A DNA stretch of 49,077 bases, taken from contig NZ_AZAC01000024.1 of NCBI RefSeq assembly GCF_000931935.2, forward strand, positions 1 through 49,077, read 5' to 3'. Source of the DNA: Dethiosulfatarculus sandiegensis. Lineage in GTDB: Bacteria > Desulfobacterota > Desulfarculia > Desulfarculales > Desulfarculaceae. The number at the start of each line of letters is the position of its first letter. Within the stretch, counting starts at the first letter, position 1. A program made the translations under genes and the position numbers. This document shows positions 32,883 through 42,307 of the stretch, piece by piece. The notes under the pieces were generated by a model that saw only the letters and a program-made list of their open reading frames with translations, was not told where the DNA came from and searched no databases.

Positions 32883-33452
32883 ATGGAACCAATTTACCGC
32901 AGAAAAGACTTTTTCGAGGCCCTTTATGAAGTGGCCAAGGTGATTAACGCTTCCCTTGAGCCCAAGGAGGTGTTGTCAAAAATCGTTAACTCAGTGGCTG
33001 AGGCCATGGATGTCAAGGCCTGCTCTTTACGCATCCTGGGCAGCCGGGGCAGAAGGCTGACCTTGGGGGCATATAAAGGCCTCAGCGAAGATTACATTCA
33101 AAAAGGCCCCATCCTGGTTGCCGAAAGCGGGCTCGACAGACGTGCGCTTTCCGGAGAGTCGGTTTATCTGCATGACGCCCAGACTTCGGATGAATGGCAG
33201 TACAAGGACAGGGCCAAGGAGGAGGGCATCCGCTCGGTTCTGGTGGTGCCTTTAATGGTGGAGGAAAAGGCCATTGGCATACTCAGGGCATACAGCGGGG
33301 AAATAAGGGAGTTTGACCCGGATGAGATGAAATTTCTCGAGGCCTCGGCCAGCTTAAGCGCCCTGGCCCTGGAAAACGCTCGCCTGCATGAGGCCTTGAA
33401 ACGGGACTATGACCTTCTCATTCAACATGAATACCGTCTGGACGACAACTAG
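32883..33452 (+). CDS. GAF-domain protein
   Basis: 189 residues, almost entirely one GAF domain (about 12-165): KDFFEALYEVAKVINASLEP, GLSEDYIQKGPI, SVYLHDAQTSDEWQY and VLVVPLMVEEKAIGILRAYSG. No output domain, so it must act through partners. Cytosolic. Ligand unknown; some GAF proteins bind nucleotides or hemes, and free-standing ones are often regulatory. It is separated from gap by 10 bases, so the two are co-transcribed and a link to central carbon flux is possible (inference). Confidence 0.82.
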   Translation: MEPIYRRKDFFEALYEVAKVINASLEPKEVLSKIVNSVAEAMDVKACSLRILGSRGRRLTLGAYKGLSEDYIQKGPILVAESGLDRRALSGESVYLHDAQTSDEWQYKDRAKEEGIRSVLVVPLMVEEKAIGILRAYSGEIREFDPDEMKFLEASASLSALALENARLHEALKRDYDLLIQHEYRLDDN

Positions 33453-33462
33453 GAGGTGACTG

Positions 33463-34473
33463 ATGATCCGCCTTGGCATAAACGGATTCGGCCGCATAGG
33501 CCGTCAGGTTCTCAAGGCCATCATTGAGCGTCACCCTGATGACCTGTCTGTGGTGGCGGTAAATGATCTGGGCGATGTAAAGACAAACGCCCATCTCTTT
33601 AAATACGACACCAGTTACGGCCGTTTTAACGGGACAGTTGCAATTGAAGAAAACCGTTTTCTGTTAAACGGCAACCCGGTGGAAAACTTAAGCTATCGAG
33701 ACCCTGCCCAGATCCCCTGGTCTGACCTGGGGGTGGAGATTGTGCTGGAGAGCACCGGTCTTTTCCGCACCGGGCCCACGGCGGAGGCCCATTTAAGGGC
33801 CGGGGCCAAAAAAGTTCTGATCAGCGCACCGGGCAAGGAAGTGGACGGCACCTTTGTCATGGGGGTCAACCACAAAGACTACAACCCCAAGGAGCATGAG
33901 ATCATCAGCAACGCCTCTTGCACCACCAACTGCCTGGCTCCGCCGGCCAAGGTGGTTCACGAGCGCTTCGGCATCACACGCGGGGTGATGACCACGGTCC
34001 ACTCCTACACCAATGACCAACGTATCCTGGACTTGCCTCACAAGGACCTGAGAAGGGCCAGAACCGCGGGGGCCAACATCATCCCCACCACCACCGGAGC
34101 GGCCAAGGCCGTAGCCCTGGTGGTGCCGGAGCTGGAAGGCAAATTCGACGGTTTTTCCCTGAGGGTGCCGACGCCCACGGTCTCGGTGGTGGATTTTACT
34201 GCACTCTTGGAAAAAGACACCGACACCGAAGGCCTGCGACAGGCCCTGATAGAGGCTGCCGAAGGAGAGCTAAAGGGCATCATGGCCTGCCAGGATGAGC
34301 CTCTGGTCTCAAGCGACTACAAGGGCGATCCCCATTCCTCGATCATTGACCTGCCCTTTACCATGGTCTATTCCAAGAACATGGCCAAGGTGCTCACCTG
34401 GTATGACAATGAATGGGGCTATTCCTGCCGCCTGGCCGATCTGGCCCAATATGTGGCCTCTTTCATGGGCTGA
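33463..34473 (+). CDS. gap: Glyceraldehyde-3-phosphate dehydrogenase, type I
   Basis: 336 residues. NAD-binding [14 protein letters not shown], catalytic Cys153 in [13 protein letters not shown]-loop region [17 protein letters not shown], and [15 protein letters not shown] at the C-terminus. Converts glyceraldehyde-3-phosphate to 1,3-bisphosphoglycerate in glycolysis or the reverse. The Cys-active-site motif has AP-P in place of the more usual AP-LA/V, a small variation. AGGAGG precedes the ATG. Confidence 0.97.
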   Translation: MIRLGINGFGRIGRQVLKAIIERHPDDLSVVAVNDLGDVKTNAHLFKYDTSYGRFNGTVAIEENRFLLNGNPVENLSYRDPAQIPWSDLGVEIVLESTGLFRTGPTAEAHLRAGAKKVLISAPGKEVDGTFVMGVNHKDYNPKEHEIISNASCTTNCLAPPAKVVHERFGITRGVMTTVHSYTNDQRILDLPHKDLRRARTAGANIIPTTTGAAKAVALVVPELEGKFDGFSLRVPTPTVSVVDFTALLEKDTDTEGLRQALIEAAEGELKGIMACQDEPLVSSDYKGDPHSSIIDLPFTMVYSKNMAKVLTWYDNEWGYSCRLADLAQYVASFMG

Positions 34474-34493
34474 AAAAAACCCGCCAGACAAAT

Positions 34494-34534
34494 AAACTGC
34501 GTCCCGGCCTGAAATATGCCGGGACGCAGTTTTT
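34494..34534 (+). terminator. Terminator of the GAF-gap operon
   Basis: A perfect 15-bp stem (34494-34508 with 34518-34532) around CTGAAATAT ends in TTTTTC. It can also serve the leftward ABC operon that ends at 34547. Confidence 0.9.
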
Positions 34535-34546
34535 CATTACTTGGCC

Positions 34547-35350
34547 TCAATTGGTCTCGGCCGTAAACAACGTCTCGTCTTTCAATGATTTACCGAACTT
34601 ACTCACCACCTCGGGCACGGTTAGCTCCTGTTTTTCACTGCCCTTGACATCCAGTTGAACCCTGCCCTGATGCAGCATGATCATGCGGTCGCCATGGCTT
34701 AAGGCCTGGTTCATATTGTGGGTGACCATAAGGGTGGTGAGCCGGTTTTCCTCGACCATCCTGTTGGTCAGTTCCATAACCTTGGCTGCGGTCTTGGGGT
34801 CCAGGGCGGCCGTATGCTCATCTAAAAGCAAAAGCCTGGGCATGGTGAGGGTGGTCATCAATAGGGCCAGGGACTGACGTTGACCGCCGGACAAAAGGCC
34901 GACTTTATCATTCAGCCGATCTTCCAGCCCCAGTTCCAGCACCTTGAGAATCTCGGCGTAACGCTTGCGCCTGGCCTTGGTGACTCCCCACTTAAGCCCC
35001 CTTTTCTGTCCCCTCAATTCAGCCAGACACATATTCTCGGCAATGGTCATGCTGGCCGCGGTCCCCAGGGTGGGATCCTGAAACACCCTGGCCAGATAAG
35101 CCCCCATGGCGTACTCATGGGTCTTGGTGACATCCTGGCCGTCTATAAAAACCTTTCCCTTTTCCGCCTGATAGGTTCCGGCGATTATATTCAACATGGT
35201 TGATTTACCGGCTCCGTTTGAGCCGATAATAGTCACGAACTCACCTGATTTAACCGCCAGTTCCAGACCGTTAAGGGCCCATTTTTCATCCTGGGTGCCG
35301 AGGTTGAACACCTTGGAAACCTTCTTTAGATGGAGCATGTCACGGGCCAT
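34547..35350 (-). CDS. ABC transporter ATP-binding protein (TrpZ-like, branched permease type)
   Basis: 267 residues from ATG 35350, with a G-rich RBS; a GTG at 35356 overlaps the permease stop. Walker A IGSNGAGKST, signature LSGGQRQSLAL, Walker B LLLLDEHTAALD (His in place of the usual Pro after Glu), and switch His in LMVTHNMNQALS. ATPase of a three-gene importer: substrate-binding protein, permease, ATPase in this order. The set resembles the TrpXYZ type seen for aromatic amino acids. Confidence 0.87.
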   Translation of the reverse strand: MARDMLHLKKVSKVFNLGTQDEKWALNGLELAVKSGEFVTIIGSNGAGKSTMLNIIAGTYQAEKGKVFIDGQDVTKTHEYAMGAYLARVFQDPTLGTAASMTIAENMCLAELRGQKRGLKWGVTKARRKRYAEILKVLELGLEDRLNDKVGLLSGGQRQSLALLMTTLTMPRLLLLDEHTAALDPKTAAKVMELTNRMVEENRLTTLMVTHNMNQALSHGDRMIMLHQGRVQLDVKGSEKQELTVPEVVSKFGKSLKDETLFTAETN

Positions 35351-35352
35351 GA

Positions 35353-36243
35353 TCACACCCCCCTCAGGTGAATCTTGGCCTGTTTGCCTCCTCTTATGGA
35401 AGGAATCCCCAAGGCCAGGATAACCATTAGACCGGTGGCCAACTTGAGATCTGTCGGGGCCAGGCCCAGGCGCAGGCCCACCACGATTATCAAACGATAC
35501 ACCACCGACCCGACCACGGCGGCCAGAGTCAGGCGGAAGGCGGTCACCGGTTTAATCAAGCCCTCTCCGATTATGATCGAGGCCAGGCCGGCCACGATCA
35601 TGCCTATACCCATGCCCACATCGGCAAAACCCTGGTCCTGAGAGATCAAGGCTCCACTCAAGGCCACCAGGCTGTTGCTGAGGCCCAAGCCGAATACAGT
35701 GGCCTTGTCCGTGTTAAGCCCCAGGGAGCGTATCATCTGTTCGTTATCGCCGGTGGCCCGGAGCGCCAGGCCGTATTCTGTTTGCAGAAAATAATCCAGG
35801 CCGAACTTGGTGACCAAAATCACCAGGAAAAGAATTAGAATCACCGGGATATCCCGGCTTATGGCCAATTCTTCAAAGGGGCTGAACATGGTGGGGATCG
35901 TCAAAAGTTGGATATTGGCCCGGCCCATTATCCTTAAATTCACCGAGTAAAGAACCGTCATCATGAGGATGCCGGACAAAAGGCTGTTTATGTGCAGCCT
36001 TGTATTCAGTATCCCGGTAAGGCAACCGGCCAAAAAACCGGCCAGGGTTGCCACCAGGGCCGCCAATATGGGGTCAACCCCCAGTACGATGAGTTTGGCT
36101 GCCACAGCGCCGCCAAGGGGAAAGCTGCCGTCAACCGTCAAATCCGGAAAGGCCAAAACCCTGAAGGTCAGGGCAATGCCCAGGGCCACAAGGGCATAGG
36201 CAAAACCCTGTTCAAGGGTGATGGGCACAATGCTCTCTAACAT
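35353..36243 (-). CDS. ABC transporter permease (BPD_transp_2 / branched-chain type)
   Basis: 296 residues from ATG 36243; a TTG at 36252 is an alternative. About eight membrane segments. RVLAFPDLTVDGSFPLGGAV, LNTRLHINSLLSGILMM, a cytoplasmic loop EYGLALRATGDNEQMIRSLG typical of BPD_transp_2 permeases, and MGIGMIVAGLASIIIGEGLI. Inner membrane; partner of the ATPase (its stop overlaps that gene's GTG) and the substrate-binding protein upstream. The ligand is not known: TrpXYZ/YtlC-like sets move aromatic amino acids or related compounds. Confidence 0.88.
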   Translation of the reverse strand: MLESIVPITLEQGFAYALVALGIALTFRVLAFPDLTVDGSFPLGGAVAAKLIVLGVDPILAALVATLAGFLAGCLTGILNTRLHINSLLSGILMMTVLYSVNLRIMGRANIQLLTIPTMFSPFEELAISRDIPVILILFLVILVTKFGLDYFLQTEYGLALRATGDNEQMIRSLGLNTDKATVFGLGLSNSLVALSGALISQDQGFADVGMGIGMIVAGLASIIIGEGLIKPVTAFRLTLAAVVGSVVYRLIIVVGLRLGLAPTDLKLATGLMVILALGIPSIRGGKQAKIHLRGV

Positions 36244-36319
36244 GCGCGTCAATCCTTAACTAGCAATTGGCTCCCGGAGGCAGCCCTCCGGGAACCGGCA
36301 ACCAAAATCGAAAAACCGT

Positions 36320-37279
36320 TTACTTAAAGACCTTTTCCGCCTGGTCAATATACTTTTGGGGAATCTTGAATCCTTGTTTTTTGGCGTTGATCAGGCTTAT
36401 GTGCAGGCTTAATTTCTCTGTGTAGCCCGAAGGAATGTCACCGGGCTTTTTACCGTCCTTGAGAATCTGAACCGCCTTTTTACCGGCCGAGTAACCCACC
36501 TGAAAATAGTCAAACCCCAAGGCCACACTCGCGCCCTGGGGCACTGAGCCGGTGTCGCCTGCAAAAAGCGGAATATCCTTGTTGCCCGCCACCTTGGCCA
36601 CCGAGCCCATGGCGGAAACCACAATGTTGTCACTGGTGATATAGATGGCGTCCACCCTGCCCACCAGGGACTGGGCCGCAGTGTAGACCTCGTTTGAGTT
36701 GGAGACTGTCACCTCCACCAGCTCCAAACCCAGCTCCTTCATGGCCGCCTTGGTTTTTTTGATACTCACCAAGGAGTTGGCGTCGCCCGCGTTATAGATG
36801 GTGCCCCACCTTTTTGCTTTAGGGAGCATCTCTATGTATAGCTTGATCTGCTTGGCAATGGGCCAGGCATCCGACACACCGGTCACGTTCTTGCCCGCAG
36901 GGCCCATGGTGGAGACCAGGCCCGCATCGACCGGATCTGTGACCGAGGAATATACCACCGGGATCTCTTTGATCACCTTCACCGCCGCCTGGGAGGTGGG
37001 GGTGGCAATGGCATGCACCAGATCCACCTTGTCGTCTACGAATTTCTGGGCAATGGTCTGGGCATTGGACATTTCACCCTGGGCGTTTTGCAAGTCATAA
37101 ACCACCTTTACCCCGGCATCGGCCAAGGCCTTTTCAAAGCCCTTCTGATCTGCCTGAAGCGCAGGGTGAGCCACGATCACCGTCACCCCGACCTTAAACT
37201 CCTTGGCGAAAGCCCCTCCGGGCATTGCCAGTAAAAGGCCAATGCACACAAGCAAGCTGATCTTCAAAAATCTTTTCAT
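36320..37279 (-). CDS. ABC transporter substrate-binding protein (ABC_sub_bind, TrpX-like)
   Basis: 319 residues from ATG 37279, which has GGGAGGG upstream; longer readings begin at TTG 37294. Signal peptide (1-26, GGAFA|KE), so periplasmic. Matches the PF04392 fold: VIVAHPALQADQKGFEKALAD, VYDLQNAQGEMSNAQTIAQKFV, PVVYSSVTDPVDAGLVS, then IYITSDNIVVSA and LGFDYFQVGYSAGKKAVQIL. Members bind tryptophan/tyrosine or related ligands. First gene of the leftward SBP-permease-ATPase operon; a 17-bp palindrome in its promoter region suggests repressor control. Confidence 0.88.
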   Translation of the reverse strand: MKRFLKISLLVCIGLLLAMPGGAFAKEFKVGVTVIVAHPALQADQKGFEKALADAGVKVVYDLQNAQGEMSNAQTIAQKFVDDKVDLVHAIATPTSQAAVKVIKEIPVVYSSVTDPVDAGLVSTMGPAGKNVTGVSDAWPIAKQIKLYIEMLPKAKRWGTIYNAGDANSLVSIKKTKAAMKELGLELVEVTVSNSNEVYTAAQSLVGRVDAIYITSDNIVVSAMGSVAKVAGNKDIPLFAGDTGSVPQGASVALGFDYFQVGYSAGKKAVQILKDGKKPGDIPSGYTEKLSLHISLINAKKQGFKIPQKYIDQAEKVFK

Positions 37280-37309
37280 AAAATACCCTCCCAATGATCA
37301 ATGATTAAA

Positions 37310-37349
37310 TCTATATGATTTTATTCTCCGCCAAACCGGTGTCCGGTTT
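37310..37349 (-). promoter_or_regulatory. Candidate promoter and palindromic operator of the ABC importer
   Basis: On the minus strand, TATAGA at 37310-37315 is a plausible -10. AAACCGG-TGT-CCGGTTT (37333-37349), a perfect 17-bp palindrome, covers the position of the -35 box, with 17 bases between. This is the geometry of a repressor operator. The regulator is not identified; no regulatory gene is adjacent. Confidence 0.5.
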
Positions 37350-37757
37350 AAAAACCATAAAGACGACAGATCAACAAGGATAAGGAGCGTCACGTTTCAG
37401 GGGCCGGGGAGCGTGGATGCGCCGGTTCAAATATTCGGTGTCGCCTATGCAGGAGAAATAAATCAGCCGTTTAACAGGATGAAGATCCAGGCAGGAAACA
37501 GTTGCGATAACAAGGGCTGATCCTTTGCAAGCGGCCTCAATTTAGCATAAACCACCGGGGTGAACAACGATAAGGCTTTTGGGCTGCTGGTTTTTCGAAA
37601 ACCCATTCAATACTCCGTTGTATTTAACGGGTTCTCTCTGTGATATTAATTAGGCATCGCCAAGTCTTGATCAGCCCTTCGGCGGATCAAAACGGGCCGC
37701 TAAAAAAACCTTGCGAGATGTTTGGGGCCTTTACCATACAAATAACTCTGATGCATT
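37350..37757. other. Intergenic region with no visible gene
   Basis: About 400 bases between the ABC importer promoter and the 3' end of the PP2C phosphatase gene. No ORF with a family, tRNA or clear riboswitch was seen on either strand. An RNA leader cannot be excluded without folding and conservation data. Confidence 0.35.
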
Positions 37758-39719
37758 TTAAGAAGAGAAACTCGGAGCCGTCTTTTTATTCTCCGCCATC
37801 TCCCGCCTGTGGAACAAAAGCAAGGTCAAATCGTCGAACTGTTCAACTTCCCCGGTGAATTCCCTTTGCGCAGCAACCAGTGATTCCACCATAAGGGGGG
37901 CCTTTTGAACGGAACTTTTTTCCAGCCATCGAACGGCCCTATCGATGCCGAACATATTTTCATCAGAGTCAATGGCCTCGTCCAAGCCGTCGGTAAAAAT
38001 CAGAAGCAGGTCACCTTCCGACAGATGGACTTCAGCCGGTTCCAGGCCCATCTCCTCAATGATTCCCACTGCCATGCCTCCCACCCTGGGGAGCTGTCTG
38101 GTTTCACCGGCATGCCGTTTGAGTATTGGGGCTGGATGTCCCGCGCTGGCATAGGTCAGGTTGCCGGAGCCCAGGTGATAAACCCCGAAAAAAATCGTCA
38201 CAAACATGCACATTTCATTTTCAGGCAGGATCTGGCGGTTAACCTCTTTTAAAACCTCCACCGGCTCGGAGTGGTGCATGGCCGCGTTTTTAATCAAGGT
38301 CCGGGCCACGGTCATGAAGAGCGCCGACGGCACCCCCTTGCCCGAAACATCACCGACCACCAGGGCCAGGTGTTCAGGATCTATAAAGAAAAAGTCAAAG
38401 AAATCTCCGCCCACTTCCCGGGCGGGAATGTTTTTGGCAAAAAGATCAAACTCAGGCTGATCGGGAAAAGGCGGGTAGCTCCTGGGCAGAATTGACTGCT
38501 GTATCCTTCGGGCCAGATCAAGCTCGCCCTCGATACGCTCCTTGGCCGCGGTGGTCTCGGTGAGTTTGTTTATATAGCCGTTTAAATCAGTGATCATGTG
38601 GTTAAAGGAATCGGCCAGATCCCCGATTTCATCACCGGGCTTTATGCCCTCCACCCTGGTGGAGAGGTCGCCTTCCGCAAGCCTCCTGGCTGCCGCGGAA
38701 AGGAGGGTCAGGGGCCTGGTCAGCCCCACAACCAAAAGCCACACCACCACTACCAGAAATATAAGGCCTATGAATGCGGTAATCGCCTGTTCCCTGGCCA
38801 GATCCCAGGCCGGGGCCAACACCTGGCTTTCGGGCACCACCGCTCCCAGGCTCCACCCCACCTCCATGATGGGGGCATAGGCCAACCAATCCCTAACCTC
38901 ACTATCGGTCCAGTCCTTTACACGCACCACTCCGGCCGAGCCGCGCACCATCCTGCGGCCCAAGTCTCTTAATCCCGGTGCATTTAGAGCCTCGGCCAGG
39001 GAAAAAAGGGTCTGACGCATAATCAGGCTTTTTTGAGGCGCGGCCAAAAAAGACCCCCTTTTGGAAAGCACAAAGGCCCAACCCTTTTCACCAACCCCCA
39101 AGCGGGCCATCTCCTCGGCCAGGAAATCCAGGGAAAGATCTGCGGTGACAACCCCGATAAGCTTACCGTCCCGGTAAAAGGGTACGGAATAGGTGGTCAT
39201 GACAATATTGCCGCCGCCCTTGTCCATGTAGGGCTCGCTCCACAGGGAGCGACCGCTCAAGGCAGGGGCCTGGAACCAATTCTGCAAAAGGTAGCCATAC
39301 TCCCTGTCCTTCAAGTTCAGTTTTTCATAGCCTTTTTGGGAGCGGTGGATATAGGGGCACATAAGCCTTTGGTTTTTATCAAAGGCATAAGGAGCATAAG
39401 CGACTGCGGAACCGTAGACCCGGGGGGACCTGCTTAAAAAACTTTTCACCAGGGCCAGAACCGGTTCGATTTGACCCGGCTCAATCACCTCCAGGGCGGC
39501 CGCCAGGTTTGTGGCCATGCCGGAAACCTCGCCCATCTCAACCGCCAGTCTGGTGGCCTGGTACGAAGCGACCTGGAACAAAAGCTCCTGATTGGCCTCT
39601 GTCAAAGAATCACGGCTCTCTTCAAAGCTGACCCAGGCCATGACCACGGAGACCAGCCCCACGCCCAACAGCACCACCAGGGCAAAACGGCTCCGCAATC
39701 CCAAAAGGCGCTTTTTCAT
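37758..39719 (-). CDS. Membrane sensor serine phosphatase (dCACHE-HAMP-SpoIIE/PP2C)
   Basis: 653 residues from ATG 39719, with GGAGAGA upstream. N-terminal membrane segment (about 9-30), a periplasmic CACHE sensor (about 40-290) with RVYGSAVAYAP and SEPYMDKGGGNIVMTTYSVPF, second membrane segment (about 305-330), HAMP (about 325-380), then an RsbU/SpoIIE phosphatase with metal ligands in REVGGDFFDFF, VVGDVSGKGVPSALFM, and FTDGLDEA. Such proteins dephosphorylate anti-sigma-factor antagonists in stress or signalling cascades. No partner switch gene is nearby. It lies between pst and the ABC importer, separated from phoU by 240 bases and a terminator. Confidence 0.92.
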   Translation of the reverse strand: MKKRLLGLRSRFALVVLLGVGLVSVVMAWVSFEESRDSLTEANQELLFQVASYQATRLAVEMGEVSGMATNLAAALEVIEPGQIEPVLALVKSFLSRSPRVYGSAVAYAPYAFDKNQRLMCPYIHRSQKGYEKLNLKDREYGYLLQNWFQAPALSGRSLWSEPYMDKGGGNIVMTTYSVPFYRDGKLIGVVTADLSLDFLAEEMARLGVGEKGWAFVLSKRGSFLAAPQKSLIMRQTLFSLAEALNAPGLRDLGRRMVRGSAGVVRVKDWTDSEVRDWLAYAPIMEVGWSLGAVVPESQVLAPAWDLAREQAITAFIGLIFLVVVVWLLVVGLTRPLTLLSAAARRLAEGDLSTRVEGIKPGDEIGDLADSFNHMITDLNGYINKLTETTAAKERIEGELDLARRIQQSILPRSYPPFPDQPEFDLFAKNIPAREVGGDFFDFFFIDPEHLALVVGDVSGKGVPSALFMTVARTLIKNAAMHHSEPVEVLKEVNRQILPENEMCMFVTIFFGVYHLGSGNLTYASAGHPAPILKRHAGETRQLPRVGGMAVGIIEEMGLEPAEVHLSEGDLLLIFTDGLDEAIDSDENMFGIDRAVRWLEKSSVQKAPLMVESLVAAQREFTGEVEQFDDLTLLLFHRREMAENKKTAPSFSS

Positions 39720-39854
39720 GGCTGTCTCTCCAAATGCTCCATCCGGCTTTTTATAGCTCAAAGTTAATGGGGAATATCATTAGCATGTTAGCTGCTGGAG
39801 CTCACTCAGGCAAGGGATTCGCATAACAGAACTGAACTGATCCCGCCAAATAGC

Positions 39855-39886
39855 AAAAAACGGGCCGCCTTAAAAAAGGCGGCCCG
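39855..39886 (-). terminator. Terminator after the pst-phoU operon
   Basis: CGGGCCGCC-TTAAAAAA-GGCGGCCCG (39861-39886). On the minus strand the stem is followed by TTTTTT. It lies 75 bases after the phoU stop and ahead of the PP2C gene. Confidence 0.85.
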
Positions 39887-39960
39887 ATAGCTTATTGACC
39901 AAGTCTCTCGAACTTTTTCAGGCTTCGGCCCGGGAAAACCCGTCAGGCCGGCGGCTTATC

Positions 39961-40647
39961 TCATAATGTCCCATTACCGGGCGCAGATTCTCCCTGGTGG
40001 CGGATAACCTCGCCTTCAACCAGGTAAACCACCTCTTCGGCCACATTGGTTGCCTCGTCGGCAATACGCTCTATGTGACGGCTCAAAAGAATCATCTCCA
40101 CCCCGCTTCTGACCACCTTCCGCTCTTGGGTCATGCTCTGGATATTATCCTCCAGAAAACGCCGGGTGAGCTTATCCACTTCGTCGTCTCTTTCGATAAT
40201 GCTGCGGGCCCTGTCCGGATCGCCGTTGACAAAAGAGTCCAGGCTGTCGTGAAGCATGGAATGGGAGATCTCGTAGATGCGTTTCAGCACATCCGGGACC
40301 TCAACCTGCTCCATCTCGGACAAGGTGATAACCCTCCAGCTGAAGTTAACCGCCTGGTCGCCCACCCGCTCCAAAAACGAGCATATCTTGGTGGTGGCCG
40401 CCAAAAACCTCAGGTCAATGGCCACCGGCTGCTGGGTGGCCAAAAGGGTGATTGATTTTTCATCAATTTCGTTTTCCATCAAGTCAATGCGGCGGTCGCC
40501 GTTTATAACGTCCTTGGCCAGCCTGGGATTCCTCTGCAAAAGGGCGTTGTAGGCGTCATTCACCGCTGTCTCGACCAGCCCGGCCATGGCCAGGAGGTCT
40601 TCCCTAACATCCTGCATGCGACGATGAAAAAAGCTATGCGTTTTCAT
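39961..40647 (-). CDS. phoU: Phosphate signalling protein PhoU
   Basis: 228 residues, two PhoU three-helix bundles. Motifs DRRIDLMENEIDEKSITLLA, DLRFLAATTKICSFLERVGD in the first half and DDEVDKLTRRF with LLSRHIERIADEATNVAEEV in the second, the latter binding multinuclear metal clusters. It links PstB to the PhoR/PhoB sensor and restrains phosphate uptake. Last gene of the pst operon, 26 bases after pstB. Confidence 0.96.
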   Translation of the reverse strand: MKTHSFFHRRMQDVREDLLAMAGLVETAVNDAYNALLQRNPRLAKDVINGDRRIDLMENEIDEKSITLLATQQPVAIDLRFLAATTKICSFLERVGDQAVNFSWRVITLSEMEQVEVPDVLKRIYEISHSMLHDSLDSFVNGDPDRARSIIERDDEVDKLTRRFLEDNIQSMTQERKVVRSGVEMILLSRHIERIADEATNVAEEVVYLVEGEVIRHQGESAPGNGTL

Positions 40648-40673
40648 TATTCGACTCCCTACCCCTTAACGTC

Positions 40674-41444
40674 CTAGCCAAACCGGCCGGTTATGTATTG
40701 TTCGGTCTGTTCCTCGGAGGGGCGGGTAAAGATCATCTCGGTGTTCCCCACCTCCACCAAACGGCCGACATAGAAAAAGGCGGTGGTGTCTGATACGCGG
40801 GCGGCCTGCTGCATATTGTGGGTGACTATCACCACTGTGTAATCCTTTTTCAACTCCTTAACTAGTTCTTCTATCCGAGAAGTGGCTATTGGGTCAAGTG
40901 CGCTGGTGGGTTCATCCATCAAAAGTATCTCGGGCTTCATGGCTATGGCCCTGGCCAGACAAAGCCTCTGCTGCTGGCCACCGCTTAAACCAAGGGCCGA
41001 CTGGTCAAGGATATCCTTGACTTCATCCCACAAGGCCGAGGCCTTGAGGGAATCCTCCACCATCTTATCCAGTTCCGAACCGCCGGCCATGCCGTGCAGG
41101 CGCGGGCCATAGGCAACATTGTTGTAAATGGATTTGGGAAAAGGATTGGGCTTTTGAAAAACCATCCCCACCCTTCTGCGCACCTCCACCACATCCACTT
41201 CCGGATCATAGAGGTCCACACCGTCGAGCAAAACCTTGCCTTCAACCCTGGTGCCGGGGATAAGCTCGTTCATGCGGTTCAAAAGGCGCAAAAAGGTGGA
41301 TTTTCCACAGCCTGAAGGGCCGATCAGCGCAGTCACCTCGTTTCGCACCACTTTAAGATGAATATCATGCAAGGCGCGAAAATCACCGTAATAAAAATTG
41401 AGGCCCTCCACTTCTATGATGGGGGGCATTATTGATTCTACCAT
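40674..41444 (-). CDS. pstB: Phosphate import ATP-binding protein PstB
   Basis: 256 residues from ATG 41444, overlapping the pstA stop (ATGGTAG). Walker [15 protein letters not shown] loop [15 protein letters not shown] typical of PstB, signature [14 protein letters not shown], Walker [14 protein letters not shown] and switch [11 protein letters not shown]. Drives phosphate uptake with PstS, PstC and PstA. ATG 41429 (MPPIIEV) is an alternative start. Confidence 0.97.
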   Translation of the reverse strand: MVESIMPPIIEVEGLNFYYGDFRALHDIHLKVVRNEVTALIGPSGCGKSTFLRLLNRMNELIPGTRVEGKVLLDGVDLYDPEVDVVEVRRRVGMVFQKPNPFPKSIYNNVAYGPRLHGMAGGSELDKMVEDSLKASALWDEVKDILDQSALGLSGGQQQRLCLARAIAMKPEILLMDEPTSALDPIATSRIEELVKELKKDYTVVIVTHNMQQAARVSDTTAFFYVGRLVEVGNTEMIFTRPSEEQTEQYITGRFG

Positions 41445-42307
41445 TGTTTTGTCCTTCTCATGCGGGCCCGCAACAAAATGGCCAGAAGACTTAAACCCAA
41501 CACCATGGAGATAAGCACCAGGACAGTGCCGTACTGAAGCGGTCTTGTCTGCTCTATATGGGTTCCGGCGGTGGCCAGCACATAGATGTGATAAGGCAGG
41601 GCCATTACTTCATCCATTACGCTCTCGGGCAGATATCTGGCGAAAAAGGTGGCCGCGGTAAACATGATGGGAGCGGTTTCACCGGCGGCGCGCCCCAGGC
41701 CCAGAATGCTTCCGGTCAGGATGCCCGGCAGTGCGGCGGGGAGCACCACCTTTCTGATGGTCTGCCAACGGGTGGCGCCCAGGGCCAACGAGGCCTCGCG
41801 GAAGGTGCTCGGCACCTGGCGCAAGGCCTCTTCCGAAGCACCGATAACCGTGGGCAGGATCAAAAGACCCAGAGTTAGTGACCCGGCTATGATGCTGGTT
41901 CCAAAGCGGAAAAAGACCACAAAAAGCGCCAGCCCGAAAAGCCCGAAGACCACCGAAGGCACACCGGCCAGATTCTGGATTCCGAGCCTGACCACTGTCA
42001 GCAGCTTGCCTTCCTTGGCATACTCGCTTAAATAGATGGCCGCGCTCACCCCCAGGGGCAAGGCCACCACCATCGCCCCCACAGTGAGGTAAAAGGTGCC
42101 CACAATGGCGGGGAATATGCCACCTTTGGTCATGGAGTCGCGGGGCGCGTCTGTCAAGAATTCCCAGCTGATGGCCCCAAGGCCGTGGATCAGCACAAAA
42201 AGGATGATCCCTCCCAAGGCTCCGAGAACCAGTACGATAACCCCCCTTAAGACCCAAAAAGCCGCTTCCTCTTTCAGATGGCGTTTTTTCAGCATGGCCT
42301 GGTTCAT
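41438..42307 (-). CDS. pstA: Phosphate ABC transporter permease PstA
   Basis: 289 residues, six membrane helices. Begins [20 protein letters not shown]; family motifs [61 protein letters not shown] and the cytoplasmic EAA loop [21 protein letters not shown]. Partner of PstC in the membrane. The start overlaps the pstC stop by four bases. Confidence 0.95.
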   Translation of the reverse strand: MNQAMLKKRHLKEEAAFWVLRGVIVLVLGALGGIILFVLIHGLGAISWEFLTDAPRDSMTKGGIFPAIVGTFYLTVGAMVVALPLGVSAAIYLSEYAKEGKLLTVVRLGIQNLAGVPSVVFGLFGLALFVVFFRFGTSIIAGSLTLGLLILPTVIGASEEALRQVPSTFREASLALGATRWQTIRKVVLPAALPGILTGSILGLGRAAGETAPIMFTAATFFARYLPESVMDEVMALPYHIYVLATAGTHIEQTRPLQYGTVLVLISMVLGLSLLAILLRARMRRTKQW

